This document shows, in pieces, positions 9,264-19,142 of a stretch of DNA of 64,000 nt. Origin of the DNA: Microvirga sp. 17 mud 1-3 (GTDB lineage Bacteria; Pseudomonadota; Alphaproteobacteria; Rhizobiales; Beijerinckiaceae); NCBI RefSeq assembly GCF_003151255.1, contig NZ_CP029481.1, positions 3,572,501 to 3,636,500 of the forward strand. Reading direction: 5' to 3'. The notes below the pieces were generated by a model. It worked only from the letters and a program-made list of their open reading frames with translations. It did no database searches and was not told where the DNA came from. Both the position numbers and the translations under genes were made by a program. The stretch's first letter is position 1, and each line of letters opens with the position of its first letter.

Positions 9264-10082
9264 TCAGCCGAAGCGGCCCGTGATGTAGTCCTGGGTCTGT
9301 TTCTTGTTGGGCGTCATGAACATCTTGCCGGTCGGCCCGAACTCGATGAGCTCGCCGAGATACATGAAGGCCGTGAACTGCGAGATACGCGCCGCCTGCT
9401 GCATGTTGTGCGTGACGATGACGATGGTGAACTCGGTCCTCAGCTGCTCGATCAGCTCCTCGATCTTACCGGTCGAGATCGGATCGAGGGCAGAGGTCGG
9501 CTCGTCCAGGAGGATGACCTCCGGGTGCTGCGCGATGGTGCGCGCGATGCACAGGCGCTGCTGCTGGCCGCCCGAAAGGCCCATGCCCGACTGGCGGAGC
9601 TTGTCCTTTACTTCGTCCCACAATGCAGCCTTGCGCAATGCCTGCTCGATGCGCTCGTCGAGCTCCGCCCTGGGCAGCCGCTCGTAGAGCCTGATCCCGA
9701 AAGCGATGTTGTCGTAGATCGACATGGGAAACGGCGTCGGCTTCTGGAACACCATGCCGACCCGGGCACGCAGCTCGTTCACGTCAACGGAGGGCGAAAG
9801 CACGTTCTGGCCGTCGAGCAGGATTTCGCCCTTGGCGCGCTGCTCGGGATAGAGGCTGTAAATGCGGTTGAACGTCCGCAGCAGCGTGGACTTGCCGCAG
9901 CCCGAGGGCCCGATCAGGGCCGTGACCTGACGGTCGTAGAAATCGAGCGAGATGTCCTTCAGGCTCTGGAAGTCGCCATAGAAGAAATCGAGGTTGCGCA
10001 CGGCGATCCGCACCGGCGCGGACGGATTGGCCGCAGCAGCCTTTCCGATGGCGCTGCTCGCTGTGACGGCGATCGAAGTCAT
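9264..10082 (-). CDS. pstB: Phosphate ABC transporter ATP-binding protein
   Basis: This ATPase powers high-affinity phosphate import. The 272-residue protein has Walker [10 protein letters not shown] (58-66), the signature LSGGQQQR, Walker [13 protein letters not shown] and the switch histidine in VIVTHNM. An N-terminal extension of about 25 residues precedes the usual PstB start. The start overlaps the pstA stop by 4 bp, so translation is probably coupled. Confidence 0.96.
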   Translation of the reverse strand: MTSIAVTASSAIGKAAAANPSAPVRIAVRNLDFFYGDFQSLKDISLDFYDRQVTALIGPSGCGKSTLLRTFNRIYSLYPEQRAKGEILLDGQNVLSPSVDVNELRARVGMVFQKPTPFPMSIYDNIAFGIRLYERLPRAELDERIEQALRKAALWDEVKDKLRQSGMGLSGGQQQRLCIARTIAQHPEVILLDEPTSALDPISTGKIEELIEQLRTEFTIVIVTHNMQQAARISQFTAFMYLGELIEFGPTGKMFMTPNKKQTQDYITGRFG

Positions 10083-10972
10083 CGGGCGAGATCCTTCTTC
10101 AGCAGCAGGCGCGCCACCACCGACAGCGCCAGAATGGAAAGCGTGATGACCAGGGCTCCGGCCCAGGCGAGGGAGCGCCAGTTCTCATAGGGCGCCAGCG
10201 CGAACTGGTAGATCATCACGGGAAGGTTGGAGACGCCGCCCATCAGGTCCGGGCGGAACCAGAAATTGTTGTTGAGCGCTGTAAACAGCAGTGGCGCGGT
10301 CTCGCCGGCGATGCGGGCTGTGGCGAGTAGGATCCCGGTCACCATGCCGGCGCGGGCGGCACGCCAGCCGATATGGATGATGACGGTCGACATGGGAGCG
10401 CCCAGCGCCGCGCCTGCCTCGCGTAAGGAGCCTGGAACGAGGCGCAGCATGTCCTCGGTGGTGCGCACGATCACCGGCACGGCGATGATCGCGAGCGCGA
10501 CGCCGCCTGCCCAGCCGGAATAGCCGCCCAGCGGAGGCACCATGAGCGTATAGACGAACAGGCCGATGAGAATGCTGGGTGCCGCCAGCAGGATGTCGTT
10601 CACGAAGCGGATGACCTCGGCGAGTTTCGACCCCTTGCCGTATTCGGCCAGATAGGTCCCGGCGAGCACGCCGACCGGCGTCGCCACCACGATGCCGAGC
10701 AGGGTGAGGATGAAGCTGCCGACGATGGCATTGGCGATGCCGCCGCCTTCCGTGCCCGGACCGGGAGTTACGTGCGTGAAGACGTCCAGCGACAGGGCGC
10801 TGCCGCCCTCGTAAAGCAGCATCAGCAGGATCCAGCCGAGCACGAAGGCGCCGAGCGCCGTGAAGAGAGTGCAAACCACCTTGAGCGCCCGGTCCGCAAT
10901 CCGGCGGCCAGCGCGGACACGGCCCCAGGCCTGGGGCTGCTGCAGCGGAGCGTTCGGGGAAACGTCGTTCAT
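10079..10972 (-). CDS. pstA: Phosphate ABC transporter permease PstA
   Basis: This inner-membrane channel subunit pairs with PstC. It has 297 residues and about six membrane segments. The conserved cytoplasmic loop that contacts PstB is seen as [16 protein letters not shown] (about residues 180-195). I placed the start at 10972 (MNDVSP) because GAGGACG is 4-10 bp upstream; an ATG at 10987 is also in frame and overlaps the pstC stop. Confidence 0.93.
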   Translation of the reverse strand: MNDVSPNAPLQQPQAWGRVRAGRRIADRALKVVCTLFTALGAFVLGWILLMLLYEGGSALSLDVFTHVTPGPGTEGGGIANAIVGSFILTLLGIVVATPVGVLAGTYLAEYGKGSKLAEVIRFVNDILLAAPSILIGLFVYTLMVPPLGGYSGWAGGVALAIIAVPVIVRTTEDMLRLVPGSLREAGAALGAPMSTVIIHIGWRAARAGMVTGILLATARIAGETAPLLFTALNNNFWFRPDLMGGVSNLPVMIYQFALAPYENWRSLAWAGALVITLSILALSVVARLLLKKDLAR

Positions 10973-10983
10973 TGTCCGTCCTC

Positions 10984-11955
10984 TCACCGGTTGCGGACCC
11001 GCGCGATCAGCAGGCGCGCCAGAACGAGAACCGCGAAGGTGACCAGGAAAAGAATGCAGCCGAGCGCCAGAAGCGCGTTGAAGTGCAGGTCCGACGCCTC
11101 GTTGAACTCGTTGGCGATCCGCGACGCGATGGTCGAGCTCGGATCGAACAGGGACAGCGAGAACCGGTTGGCGTTGCCGATCACGAAGGTCACCGCCATG
11201 GTCTCGCCGAGGGCCCGGCCGAGACCGAGCATGACGGCACCGATGATGCTGACCCCCGCCTGCGGCAGAAGCACGTGGCGCACCACTTCCCAGGTGGTGC
11301 AGCCGATTCCGTAAGCGCTCTCGCGCAGGATCGTGGGGATCTGGTCAAGGATGTCGCGGGTGATGGACGCGATGAACGGGATGATCATGATCGCCAGGAT
11401 GATCCCGGCCGTCAGCAGGCCGACCCCGGAGGGCACGCGGGCATAAAGGATCGTGCCCAGGATCGGCATCCCTTCCACGAGGGACGAGACCGGCATCTGG
11501 ACGAAGCGGGCGAAGAGGGGCGCGAAAACGAAGAGGCCCCACATGCCGTAGATGATGCTCGGCACGGCTGCCAGAAGCTCGATCACCGTCGAGACCGGGC
11601 GCTTAAGCCAGGCCGGGCAGAGCTGGGTCAGGAAGATCGCGATACCGATGGAGATCGGCACGCCGATGACGAGGGCGATCAGGGCCGAGGTCAGGGTTCC
11701 GGCAATCGCCACCCATGCGCCGAACTCGCCCTTGCCGACGCTCCACACGCTCGAGGTGATGAAGCCGAAGCCGAACTCGCGAAAGGCCGGCCAGCCGCCA
11801 TACACCATGGAACCGAGAATGCCGGCCAGCACGAGGAGGACCAGGAGGGCGGAGGCGCTGCTCGCCCAGCGGAACAGAGGGTCGAAGGTCGTCTTGGGAG
11901 CACGGCGGGTCGTCTGCATGGTCGAAAGGGACATCCGTTCAGACAAGGCAACCAT
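10984..11955 (-). CDS. pstC: Phosphate ABC transporter permease PstC
   Basis: This is the partner permease of PstA. It has 323 residues with about six hydrophobic segments. The EAA-like loop is visible as PTILRESAYGIGCTTWEV (about 229-246), followed by GLGRALGETMAV. In-frame ATGs exist at 11955, 11934 and 11919; the first has GGAG at a usable distance. It starts 35 bp after pstS, as in a standard pst operon. Confidence 0.94.
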   Translation of the reverse strand: MVALSERMSLSTMQTTRRAPKTTFDPLFRWASSASALLVLLVLAGILGSMVYGGWPAFREFGFGFITSSVWSVGKGEFGAWVAIAGTLTSALIALVIGVPISIGIAIFLTQLCPAWLKRPVSTVIELLAAVPSIIYGMWGLFVFAPLFARFVQMPVSSLVEGMPILGTILYARVPSGVGLLTAGIILAIMIIPFIASITRDILDQIPTILRESAYGIGCTTWEVVRHVLLPQAGVSIIGAVMLGLGRALGETMAVTFVIGNANRFSLSLFDPSSTIASRIANEFNEASDLHFNALLALGCILFLVTFAVLVLARLLIARVRNR

Positions 11956-11990
11956 CCGCCGTACTCCGTTTTGAAGAGAGTGTCAGCCGC

Positions 11991-13034
11991 TTACTGCTTG
12001 AACACGACTTGGCCGGACTTGTCCTTGACCTCCTTGGCCCAGGCGGCCTCGACGAGCTTCACCACGTTGTCCGGGAGCGGGACGTAGTCCAGGTCGCTCG
12101 CAAGCTTGTCGCCGCTCTTGTAGGCCCAGTCGAAGAACTTGAGCACCTCGGCGGTCTGCTCCGGCTTCTCGGCGGTCTTGTGGACGAGGATGAAGGTCGG
12201 GGCGGTGATCGGCCAAGCGTCGTCGCCGGCCTGATCGGTCAGGGAGATGCCGAAGCCCGGCGCGGCGGTCCAGTCGGCGTTCGCGGCAGCGGCCTGGAAC
12301 GACTTGTCGCCCGGAGCCGGGAATTTTCCGGCCTTGTTCTGCAGGAGCGCGAACGCGATGTCGTTCTGCTTGGCGTAGGCGTACTCCACATAGCCGATCG
12401 CATTCGGGACCTGCTTGACGGTCGCGGCGACGCCCTCGTTGCCCTTGCCGCCCTGGCCGACCGGCCAGCTTACGGCCGTGCCCGTGCCGAGATCCGCTTC
12501 CCAGGACTTGGAGACCTGGGCCAGATAGGTGGTGAAGACGTTGGTGGTGCCGGACGCGTCCGAGCGGTAGACCGGAGTGATCGGCGCGTCGGGCAGCTTC
12601 ACGCCCTCGTTCAGCTTGGCGATCCTGGCATCGCTCCACTTGGCGATCTTGCCCTGGAAGATGTCGGCCAGAACCTCGCCTGTCAGCTTCAGCTGGCCGG
12701 AACCGATGCTCGTGATGTTCACGACGGGCACGACGCCGCCCATCACGGTCGGGAACTGGAGAAGGCCGTGCTTGTCCAGATCAGCGCCCTTCAGGGGCGC
12801 GTCGGTCGCGCCGAAATCGACCGTCTTCGCCTGGATCTGCTTGATGCCGCCGCCGGAACCGATGGACTGATAGTTCAGGCCGTTGCCGGTCTCCTTCTTA
12901 TAGGCCTCGGCCCACTTGGCATAAACCGGGAACGGGAAAGTCGCGCCTGCGCCGGTGATGTCGACGGCAGCCGCCGGCGTCGTGAGGGCAGAGGCGGCAA
13001 GGCCAGCCGCAAAGGCGAAGGACAGGAACTTCAC
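11991..13034 (-). CDS. pstS: Periplasmic phosphate-binding protein PstS
   Basis: It captures phosphate in the periplasm and delivers it to PstCAB. The 347-residue protein has a signal peptide (about 1-23, ending AAA-VD). The phosphate-binding motifs GAGATFPFPVYAKW (28-41), IGSGGGIKQI, FGATDAPL and RSDASGTTN are typical of PstS. It is the first gene of the operon, about 90 bp downstream of the Pho box. Confidence 0.96.
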   Translation of the reverse strand: MKFLSFAFAAGLAASALTTPAAAVDITGAGATFPFPVYAKWAEAYKKETGNGLNYQSIGSGGGIKQIQAKTVDFGATDAPLKGADLDKHGLLQFPTVMGGVVPVVNITSIGSGQLKLTGEVLADIFQGKIAKWSDARIAKLNEGVKLPDAPITPVYRSDASGTTNVFTTYLAQVSKSWEADLGTGTAVSWPVGQGGKGNEGVAATVKQVPNAIGYVEYAYAKQNDIAFALLQNKAGKFPAPGDKSFQAAAANADWTAAPGFGISLTDQAGDDAWPITAPTFILVHKTAEKPEQTAEVLKFFDWAYKSGDKLASDLDYVPLPDNVVKLVEAAWAKEVKDKSGQVVFKQ

Positions 13035-13124
13035 GAGACGTCTCCATGTTCATACGAGCGCGGCCGTTTCCGCTGATGTGCGTGGGCCGCGCCGGACTGC
13101 TATGGCTTCCCCGTTACGGGTCTA

Positions 13125-13152
13125 AGACACTTGGATGACACTCACGTGACAA
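13125..13152 (-). promoter_or_regulatory. Pho box upstream of pstS (three 11-bp repeats)
   Basis: On the minus strand TGTCA, TGTCA and TGTCT occur in strict 11-bp register (forward-strand positions 13147-13151, 13136-13140 and 13125-13129). The classical Pho box is two direct repeats of CTGTCAT-like heptamers at 11-bp spacing, so this would be one and a half to two overlapping boxes. It lies about 90 bp upstream of the pstS start, where PhoB would activate the operon. Confidence 0.8.
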
Positions 13153-13285
13153 CGTCGAAGGCCGCTCCTGGATGCATATCAGACCTTCCGAGGGGTTCCG
13201 CGCTGGCCGGACCGCCCTATGGTGAAGGGGGAGCGGAGCACGGGCGTGAGAGGACATTCATGAACCCTAAGGATAGGGTCCCAGC

Positions 13286-16200
13286 GTGATCACCCGGTCG
13301 GATGTCTCTCTGGAAGAAGCAGCGCGCCGGATGCCGGATGCCTTTCCGGCGGGTGGGGGCGAAACCGGAGCCCTGATCAGGTCTTTCGACTGGTCAGGAA
13401 CGAGCCTCGGGCCCATCGCATCCTGGCCGCAGAGTCTCAGGACGGCGCTCAATCTCGTCCTCCAATCCCCGGTTCCCATGGTCATGCTCTGGGGTCCGGT
13501 GGGCGTCATGCTCTACAATGACGCCTATTCGGTCTTTGCCGGAGGCCGGCACCCCCGGGCCCTGGGAGCGCCCGTTCTTGAAGGCTGGCCGGAAGTGGCC
13601 GATTTCAATCGCAGGGTCATGGAGGCTGGCTTCCGGGGCGAAACCCTCTCTTTCAAAGACCAGCACCTGATCCTGTATCGGAATGGGGTGCCCGAGGATG
13701 TGTGGATGGACCTGAACTACAGTCCCGTCCTCGGGGAGGATCACCGGCCGGCGGGCGTTCTCGCCGTGGTAGTGGAGACCACGGAGCGGGTCCGGGCCCA
13801 GCTGAACCTCGAGCGCAGGGACGAGCAGCTGCGTCTCGCCCAGGAGGCAGGCGGGATCGGCATGTTCGACCTCGACATCGCCACCGACGTCCTGACGGTG
13901 ACGCCGGAATTCTGCCGCATCTACGGCCTGCCCCTGGCCGAGACCTATCTCTCACAGGCTCTCGAGCGCCTCGTCCTGTCGGAGGATGCCTCCGTCGTCT
14001 CCTCCAGCACGACGAGAACCACCGGTCAGGCGCAGACCGCCGTGGAATACCGCATCGTCCGGCCCGATACGGGGGAGCTGCGCTGGATCGGGCGCAAGGC
14101 CAAGTTCGTCAGGGACGAGGCGGGGCGCCCGGTGCGCTTCATCGGTGCCGTGCAGGACGTGACCGAACGCAAGGAGGCGGAGGAGGCCCTCCGGATCAGC
14201 AAGGAGCGCCTCCTTTATGCCCTCAGCGCCGCCGGCATGGTGGGCACGTGGGACTGGCACATCCCTCCCGACGTCATCTATGCGGATGCCAAATTTGCCG
14301 AAATGTTCTCGGTCGACCCGGCCCTTGCTGCCGAGGGAGTGAGCCGGACGGCTTTCCAGAGCCGCATTCACCCCGACGACGTCGATCGGGTGAACGACGC
14401 GACCCTGCGGGCCATCGAGACCGGCGAGAAATTCTCGCAGGAATACCGCCTGATCCTGCAGGACGGGACCCTGCGCTGGGTGCTGGCCCGGGGCGAGTGC
14501 CTTTATGACAACGACCGCAGGCCCCTGCGCTTCCCCGGCGCCGTGATCGACGTCACCGAGAGAAAGCGTACCGAGGAGGCGCTCCGGGAAAGCGAGGCCC
14601 GGTTCCGCCTCATGGCCAACAGCGCTCCCGCGTTCATCTGGGCCGTTGATGCCGAGGCAAGGCTGACTTTTCTCAACAGGCTCCATCAGAAGGAATTCGG
14701 CCTCACCCTTGAGAACATTCGCCGGGGTGGATGGCGGAAGGTGATCTTCGCCGAGGATGCCGACAGGTTCCGCCAGACTTTCCTGGAGGCTTTTCGGGCC
14801 CGCACGACCTTTAAGGCTGAAATTCGCGTCCAGGACAAGCGGGGACGTTTGCGTTGGCTGCGGTGCGAGGGCGTGCCCCGGCGCGACAGCACGGGCCAGT
14901 TCCTCGGCTATGTGGGATGCAACGTCGACATCACGGAAGCCCGGCTCGCGGCCGATGCCCTGGAAGCCCAGGTCGAGCAGCGCACCCGGGAGCTCAACTC
15001 CATCTGGCGGGTCTCGCACGATCTTTTCTGCATCTGCGGCTTCGATGGTTACTACCAGAGCGTCAATCCCGCCTGGACCGAGGCCCTGGGCTACGCGCCG
15101 CAGGAGCTGATCGGCCGTCAATGCCTGGAGCTCGTTCATCCTGAAGACGTCCCAACGGCCGAGAAGGAGTTCGCGCGGCTAAGAGATACCGCCATGGTCG
15201 AGACGGACCTGCGGGTGCGGGCACGCAACGGTACCTATCGCTGGTACAATTGGACCAGCGTGGCGGAGGGCGACGTGTTCTACGCCGCAGGGCGGGACAT
15301 CACGATGCGGAAGGAGCTCGAGGAGCAGCTCCGCCAATCCCAGAAGATGGAGGCCATCGGCCAGCTCACCGGCGGCATCGCGCACGATTTCAACAACCTT
15401 TTGACGGGCATCATCGGCTCCATGGAGATGCTCCAGAAGCGGGTCGCCCAGGGCCGCTACGAAAAGGTTGCACGCTATGCGGATGCCGCGATCGCGTCGG
15501 CCGATAAGGCCGCGGCCCTCACCCACCGCCTGCTGGCCTTCGCGCGCCGCCAGCCGCTCGATCCACGCCCCGTCAACGTCAACCAGCTCGTCACCTCCAT
15601 GGAAGATCTGTTCCGTCGCACCACGGGCGAGTCGATCCATGTCGAACTCGCCATGACGCCGGACCTGTGGTGGACGCGCTGCGACCCCAATCAGCTGGAA
15701 AACGCCCTCCTCAACCTCGTCATCAATGCACGTGACGCCATGCCGAACGGTGGAAGGCTGACCGTCGAGACATCCAATATCGGCCCCAACGACCGCGGGA
15801 TTGCAGCGCAGCGCGAGATCCCTCCCGGCCCGTATGTGGCCCTCAGCGTGACCGATACGGGCGTCGGCATGGCGCCCGATGTCAGAGCGCGGGCGTTCGA
15901 CCCCTTCTTCACGACAAAGCCCCTGGGGCAGGGAACGGGGCTCGGCCTGTCCATGATCTATGGCTTCGCCAGACAATCGGGAGGCTATGTGCAGATCCTC
16001 TCGGAGATAGGCCAGGGAACGACCGTGAGGATCTATCTTCCGCGCTATGACGGACCGGTTCAGGACGATCCCACGCCGGACCAACCGGAAGAGCCGCAGA
16101 CAGGCACGGGCGAGGTCGTGCTCGTGGTGGAGGACGACCCGACCGTGCGCAGCCTGATCATAGAGGTGCTCGCGGATCTCGGCTACGAAGCCCTTCAGGC

Positions 16201-16483
16201 CCATGACGGCCCGTCCGGTCTGACCTGTTTGGAATCCGACCGCCACATCGACCTTCTCGTGACCGATGTCGGCCTGCCGGGCATGAACGGCCGCCAGCTT
16301 GCCGATGCGGCGCGCGAAAGGCGGCCCGACCTGAAGATCCTGTTCATCACCGGCTATGCGGAGAGCGCCGCCCTTGCGACCGGGTTCCTGGACCCCGGGA
16401 TGGAGATGATCACGAAGCCTTTCGCGGTCGAGAGCCTGATGCAGCGCATCCGCGCCATGATCGAGTCGACCCCCGACCGCTAG
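13286..16483 (+). CDS. Multi-PAS hybrid sensor histidine kinase with receiver domain
   Basis: The 1065-residue protein shows about five PAS domains (roughly 25-165, 178-300, 305-430, 435-560, 565-690), several ending in the PAC motif DVTERK. A HisKA segment follows, with phospho-acceptor H700 in [14 protein letters not shown]. Next come a HATPase domain ([38 protein letters not shown]) and a receiver domain with D994 ([10 protein letters not shown]). No membrane segments were seen, so it is probably a cytosolic sensor. The start is GTG at 13286 after AAGGATAGGG. It lies between phoR and pstS on the opposite strand. The signal sensed is unknown. Confidence 0.88.
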   Translation: MITRSDVSLEEAARRMPDAFPAGGGETGALIRSFDWSGTSLGPIASWPQSLRTALNLVLQSPVPMVMLWGPVGVMLYNDAYSVFAGGRHPRALGAPVLEGWPEVADFNRRVMEAGFRGETLSFKDQHLILYRNGVPEDVWMDLNYSPVLGEDHRPAGVLAVVVETTERVRAQLNLERRDEQLRLAQEAGGIGMFDLDIATDVLTVTPEFCRIYGLPLAETYLSQALERLVLSEDASVVSSSTTRTTGQAQTAVEYRIVRPDTGELRWIGRKAKFVRDEAGRPVRFIGAVQDVTERKEAEEALRISKERLLYALSAAGMVGTWDWHIPPDVIYADAKFAEMFSVDPALAAEGVSRTAFQSRIHPDDVDRVNDATLRAIETGEKFSQEYRLILQDGTLRWVLARGECLYDNDRRPLRFPGAVIDVTERKRTEEALRESEARFRLMANSAPAFIWAVDAEARLTFLNRLHQKEFGLTLENIRRGGWRKVIFAEDADRFRQTFLEAFRARTTFKAEIRVQDKRGRLRWLRCEGVPRRDSTGQFLGYVGCNVDITEARLAADALEAQVEQRTRELNSIWRVSHDLFCICGFDGYYQSVNPAWTEALGYAPQELIGRQCLELVHPEDVPTAEKEFARLRDTAMVETDLRVRARNGTYRWYNWTSVAEGDVFYAAGRDITMRKELEEQLRQSQKMEAIGQLTGGIAHDFNNLLTGIIGSMEMLQKRVAQGRYEKVARYADAAIASADKAAALTHRLLAFARRQPLDPRPVNVNQLVTSMEDLFRRTTGESIHVELAMTPDLWWTRCDPNQLENALLNLVINARDAMPNGGRLTVETSNIGPNDRGIAAQREIPPGPYVALSVTDTGVGMAPDVRARAFDPFFTTKPLGQGTGLGLSMIYGFARQSGGYVQILSEIGQGTTVRIYLPRYDGPVQDDPTPDQPEEPQTGTGEVVLVVEDDPTVRSLIIEVLADLGYEALQAHDGPSGLTCLESDRHIDLLVTDVGLPGMNGRQLADAARERRPDLKILFITGYAESAALATGFLDPGMEMITKPFAVESLMQRIRAMIESTPDR

Positions 16484-16502
16484 GAACCACCCGAAGGAAG
16501 CC

Positions 16503-17798
16503 TCAGGTTTCGGCGCTCGCGGGGAGAGTGATCGTAAAGCGCGCGCCCTGCCCCGGCTCGCTCGCAATGTCGAAACGGCCACGATGGCGGTTGACGATGT
16601 GCTTGACGATGGCAAGGCCGAGACCCGTCCCGCCCTTGTCCCGACTCTGCGCTCCGTCCACGCGGTAGAACCGCTCCGTCAGGCGCGGCAGGTGCTCGGG
16701 CGGGATGCCCGGCCCGTAATCCTGCACGGCGAGCACGGCCAGAGGCTTGCCGTCGGGGCTCTCGGTGCGCGACAGCTCGACCTCGACCCTGCCGCCGCTC
16801 TCGCCGTATTTCACAGCATTCTCGATCAGGTTCTCGCAGACGCGCAGAAGCTCGTCCCGATCGCCGGGAACGACCAGAGGCCGGTCGGGCAGGCGCGCCT
16901 GAATGAGCGTGCCGCGCTCCTGCGCCAGGGGCGTGAGCATCTCGATCATGTGCGTCGTGACGGCCTTGAGATCGACCGGCTCCGTCGGCGGCACATGGGC
17001 GCGCATCTCGATGCGCGACAGGGACAGAAGGTTGTCGATCAGCCGCTTCATGCGCTGGGCCTGCTCCCGCATGATCTCGAGGAAGCGTTCCCGCGCGGCC
17101 GCATCGTTGCGGGCCGGGCCCTGGAGAGTCTCGACGAAGCCGAGCAGGGATGCGAGGGGCGTGCGCAGCTCGTGGCTGGCATTGGCCACGAAGTCCGCCC
17201 GCATGGCCTCAAGGCGCCGGGTGGAGGTCAGATCGCGGAAGAAGAGCACGACCCCCGAGCGGCCGCCGAGATCCGCCGGGTTGCCGCGCAGGAGACCGAT
17301 ATGGACCTCGAAGGTCCGCTCCGTCGGGACGCGCTCGGAATATTCGACCTTCAGGGGCCCCTCACCGCTCAGCGCCCCCTCGATGCCGTCCAGGATATCG
17401 GGGCTGCGCAGCGCGAAGGAGAGCGGGTGGCTCGTCTTGAGGCCCGGCAGCATCGCCCGGGCGGCCTTGTTCGCTTCGACGACCAGGGAGCGCTGGTCGA
17501 CGAGGATCACCGGATCGGGGATATGGGCCAGGACTGCTTCCGCAAGATTGGAATGGCGGGCCTCTTTCGCCTTCAGGCGCTCGCCGTCCCTCATGGCGCG
17601 TGGACGGCCGAGCACCAGGGTTGCGAAGATCGCCGTGACGACCGCAATGGCGAGAAGCCAGATATCCGCATGGCCTCGCACGGCCGTTGCGACGAGTATC
17701 GTCGCTCCCACCACGAGGGCGCCGCCCAGGGCGGCGCTCCGCTCCGGGCCCAGGCCGCCAAGGCCGGAGGGCTTCCGGGTCTCGTCAGGTTCGCTCAT
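16503..17798 (-). CDS. phoR: Phosphate regulon sensor kinase PhoR
   Basis: This inner-membrane histidine kinase phosphorylates PhoB. The 431 residues comprise two hydrophobic segments (about 22-41 and 46-63), a PAS domain (about 85-195), HisKA with H209 in NASHELRTPL, and a HATPase domain (NLIENAVKYG, DYGPGIPPEHL, GGTGLGLAIVKH). The architecture and Pho context identify it as PhoR. Unusually, it is separated from pstS by an opposite-strand hybrid kinase gene. Confidence 0.92.
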   Translation of the reverse strand: MSEPDETRKPSGLGGLGPERSAALGGALVVGATILVATAVRGHADIWLLAIAVVTAIFATLVLGRPRAMRDGERLKAKEARHSNLAEAVLAHIPDPVILVDQRSLVVEANKAARAMLPGLKTSHPLSFALRSPDILDGIEGALSGEGPLKVEYSERVPTERTFEVHIGLLRGNPADLGGRSGVVLFFRDLTSTRRLEAMRADFVANASHELRTPLASLLGFVETLQGPARNDAAARERFLEIMREQAQRMKRLIDNLLSLSRIEMRAHVPPTEPVDLKAVTTHMIEMLTPLAQERGTLIQARLPDRPLVVPGDRDELLRVCENLIENAVKYGESGGRVEVELSRTESPDGKPLAVLAVQDYGPGIPPEHLPRLTERFYRVDGAQSRDKGGTGLGLAIVKHIVNRHRGRFDIASEPGQGARFTITLPASAET

Positions 17799-17860
17799 GG
17801 TCAGCTCGGCAGGACGATGCCCGTCTTCTAGAGGATGGGGCCTGGAAAGTCACTCGCGGC

Positions 17861-18913
17861 TCATACGTCCGGAACAGGCTCCTCGTCGTCCTCGGGCTTG
17901 AACTTGTCGCGCATGGACTGGATCCGGTTGCGGATCTCGTAGGCTCCGAGCAGCGCCAGGGCGACCACGAAGGGCACGAGATAGTAGCACAGCCGGTACA
18001 GCAGGAGCGCGCCCAGGATCGGCTCGCGCGGATAGCTCGACAGGGCCAGCAGGATCGTGGCTTCGAATACGCCCAGCCCACCGGGCGCATGGCTGGCGAC
18101 GCCCAGCATGACGGCGAAGATGTAGATGGCCACGAAGGTCTCGAAGCCGATATTGTGCCCGCCCGGCAGCAGCACGAACAGGACCGCGGCCCCGGCGCAG
18201 ACGTCCACAGCCCCGATCAGCATCTGGGCGACCGTGAGACGGAAGCCCGGCAGGTCAAGGCGCCAGCCCTGGATCTTCACGGCCCGTCGCTTGAGCGAGA
18301 CCCAGACGAGATAGGCCACGACCAGGACGGCCGCGACGAGCCCGACAAGCTGGTTGATCCAGATATTGGTATAGATGAGGCTCGCCACCTCGTCGGCCCG
18401 CCGGATCATGCTCGAGGCCAGGACGAGGGCCATTCCGAGCCAGAAGGTCACGCCGGCGATGACCGTGAGGCTCGCGACGCGCCCGGCGCTGATCCCGCGC
18501 GAGGAATAAATCCAGTACCGGACCGTACCGGCCGTCAGCAGGGGGAACCCTAGGGTAAAGCTGACCGCATAGCTCGTGAACGACGCCAGGGCCGTGGTGC
18601 GGTAAGGGATCTGCAGCCGGAGCTGCCGCAGCGCGATGGCATCGTAGCAGGTCAGCAAGCTGTAGCTGACGGTCGTGAACAGGATGGCCAAGCCGATCTG
18701 GCGCAGGCTGGCGGCCGTGAACGCGGCCTTGAGCTCATTGACGTCGATACCCGAAACGATGTGCCAGAGAACCACGAGGGAGGCCCCGAACAGCAGCAGG
18801 CTCCCGGCCATCCCGATCCAGGCGAACCGGCGCGAGCGCCGTTCCTTGGGGTGCAGGGCCTCGGCCGATGCTATCTCCGGAGGGGGAGCCGGAAGAGGTC
18901 TCATCTCATTCAT
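17861..18913 (-). CDS. Lysylphosphatidylglycerol synthase transmembrane-domain family protein
   Basis: The 350-residue integral membrane protein has about eight hydrophobic segments. It resembles the UPF0104 / LPG-synthase transmembrane family (YbhN-like), with features such as YAVSFTLGFPLLTAGTVRYW and HAPGGLGVFEATILL. Only the membrane part is present; the aminoacyl-transferase domain of MprF is absent, so lipid aminoacylation should not be assumed. The start is uncertain (18970, 18913 or 18904), and no clear ribosome site decides it. It lies 62 bp upstream of phoR on the same strand. Confidence 0.78.
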   Translation of the reverse strand: MNEMRPLPAPPPEIASAEALHPKERRSRRFAWIGMAGSLLLFGASLVVLWHIVSGIDVNELKAAFTAASLRQIGLAILFTTVSYSLLTCYDAIALRQLRLQIPYRTTALASFTSYAVSFTLGFPLLTAGTVRYWIYSSRGISAGRVASLTVIAGVTFWLGMALVLASSMIRRADEVASLIYTNIWINQLVGLVAAVLVVAYLVWVSLKRRAVKIQGWRLDLPGFRLTVAQMLIGAVDVCAGAAVLFVLLPGGHNIGFETFVAIYIFAVMLGVASHAPGGLGVFEATILLALSSYPREPILGALLLYRLCYYLVPFVVALALLGAYEIRNRIQSMRDKFKPEDDEEPVPDV

Positions 18914-19142
18914 GAAAAGCGAAGCCAGCCTTGGGATGGGAATCTGTGTCGGTCGATGGCAGTCCTGCATCTAAGGGCTGCCGGCGCGAACCGCCAGGGG
19001 GCGAAGGCAGCTTAACAATATCTCGGCTCCGGCCGCCCAGTGTGGTATATAAGCGACAGGACCGGTTTGAAACGTGTTGCCAGGTTCAAAAAGGCCTACA
19101 ACAATGGCCATACTTTGGACGCTGCCCAGAGGGCACGAACAT

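Noticed and set aside
8062..9288. 408-residue plus-strand frame
   Set aside because: Antisense of phoB and phoU, with no recognisable motifs; a shadow of both.
10972..12087. 371-residue plus-strand frame, very Arg/Asp-rich
   Set aside because: Antisense of pstC; composition is typical of a shadow frame.
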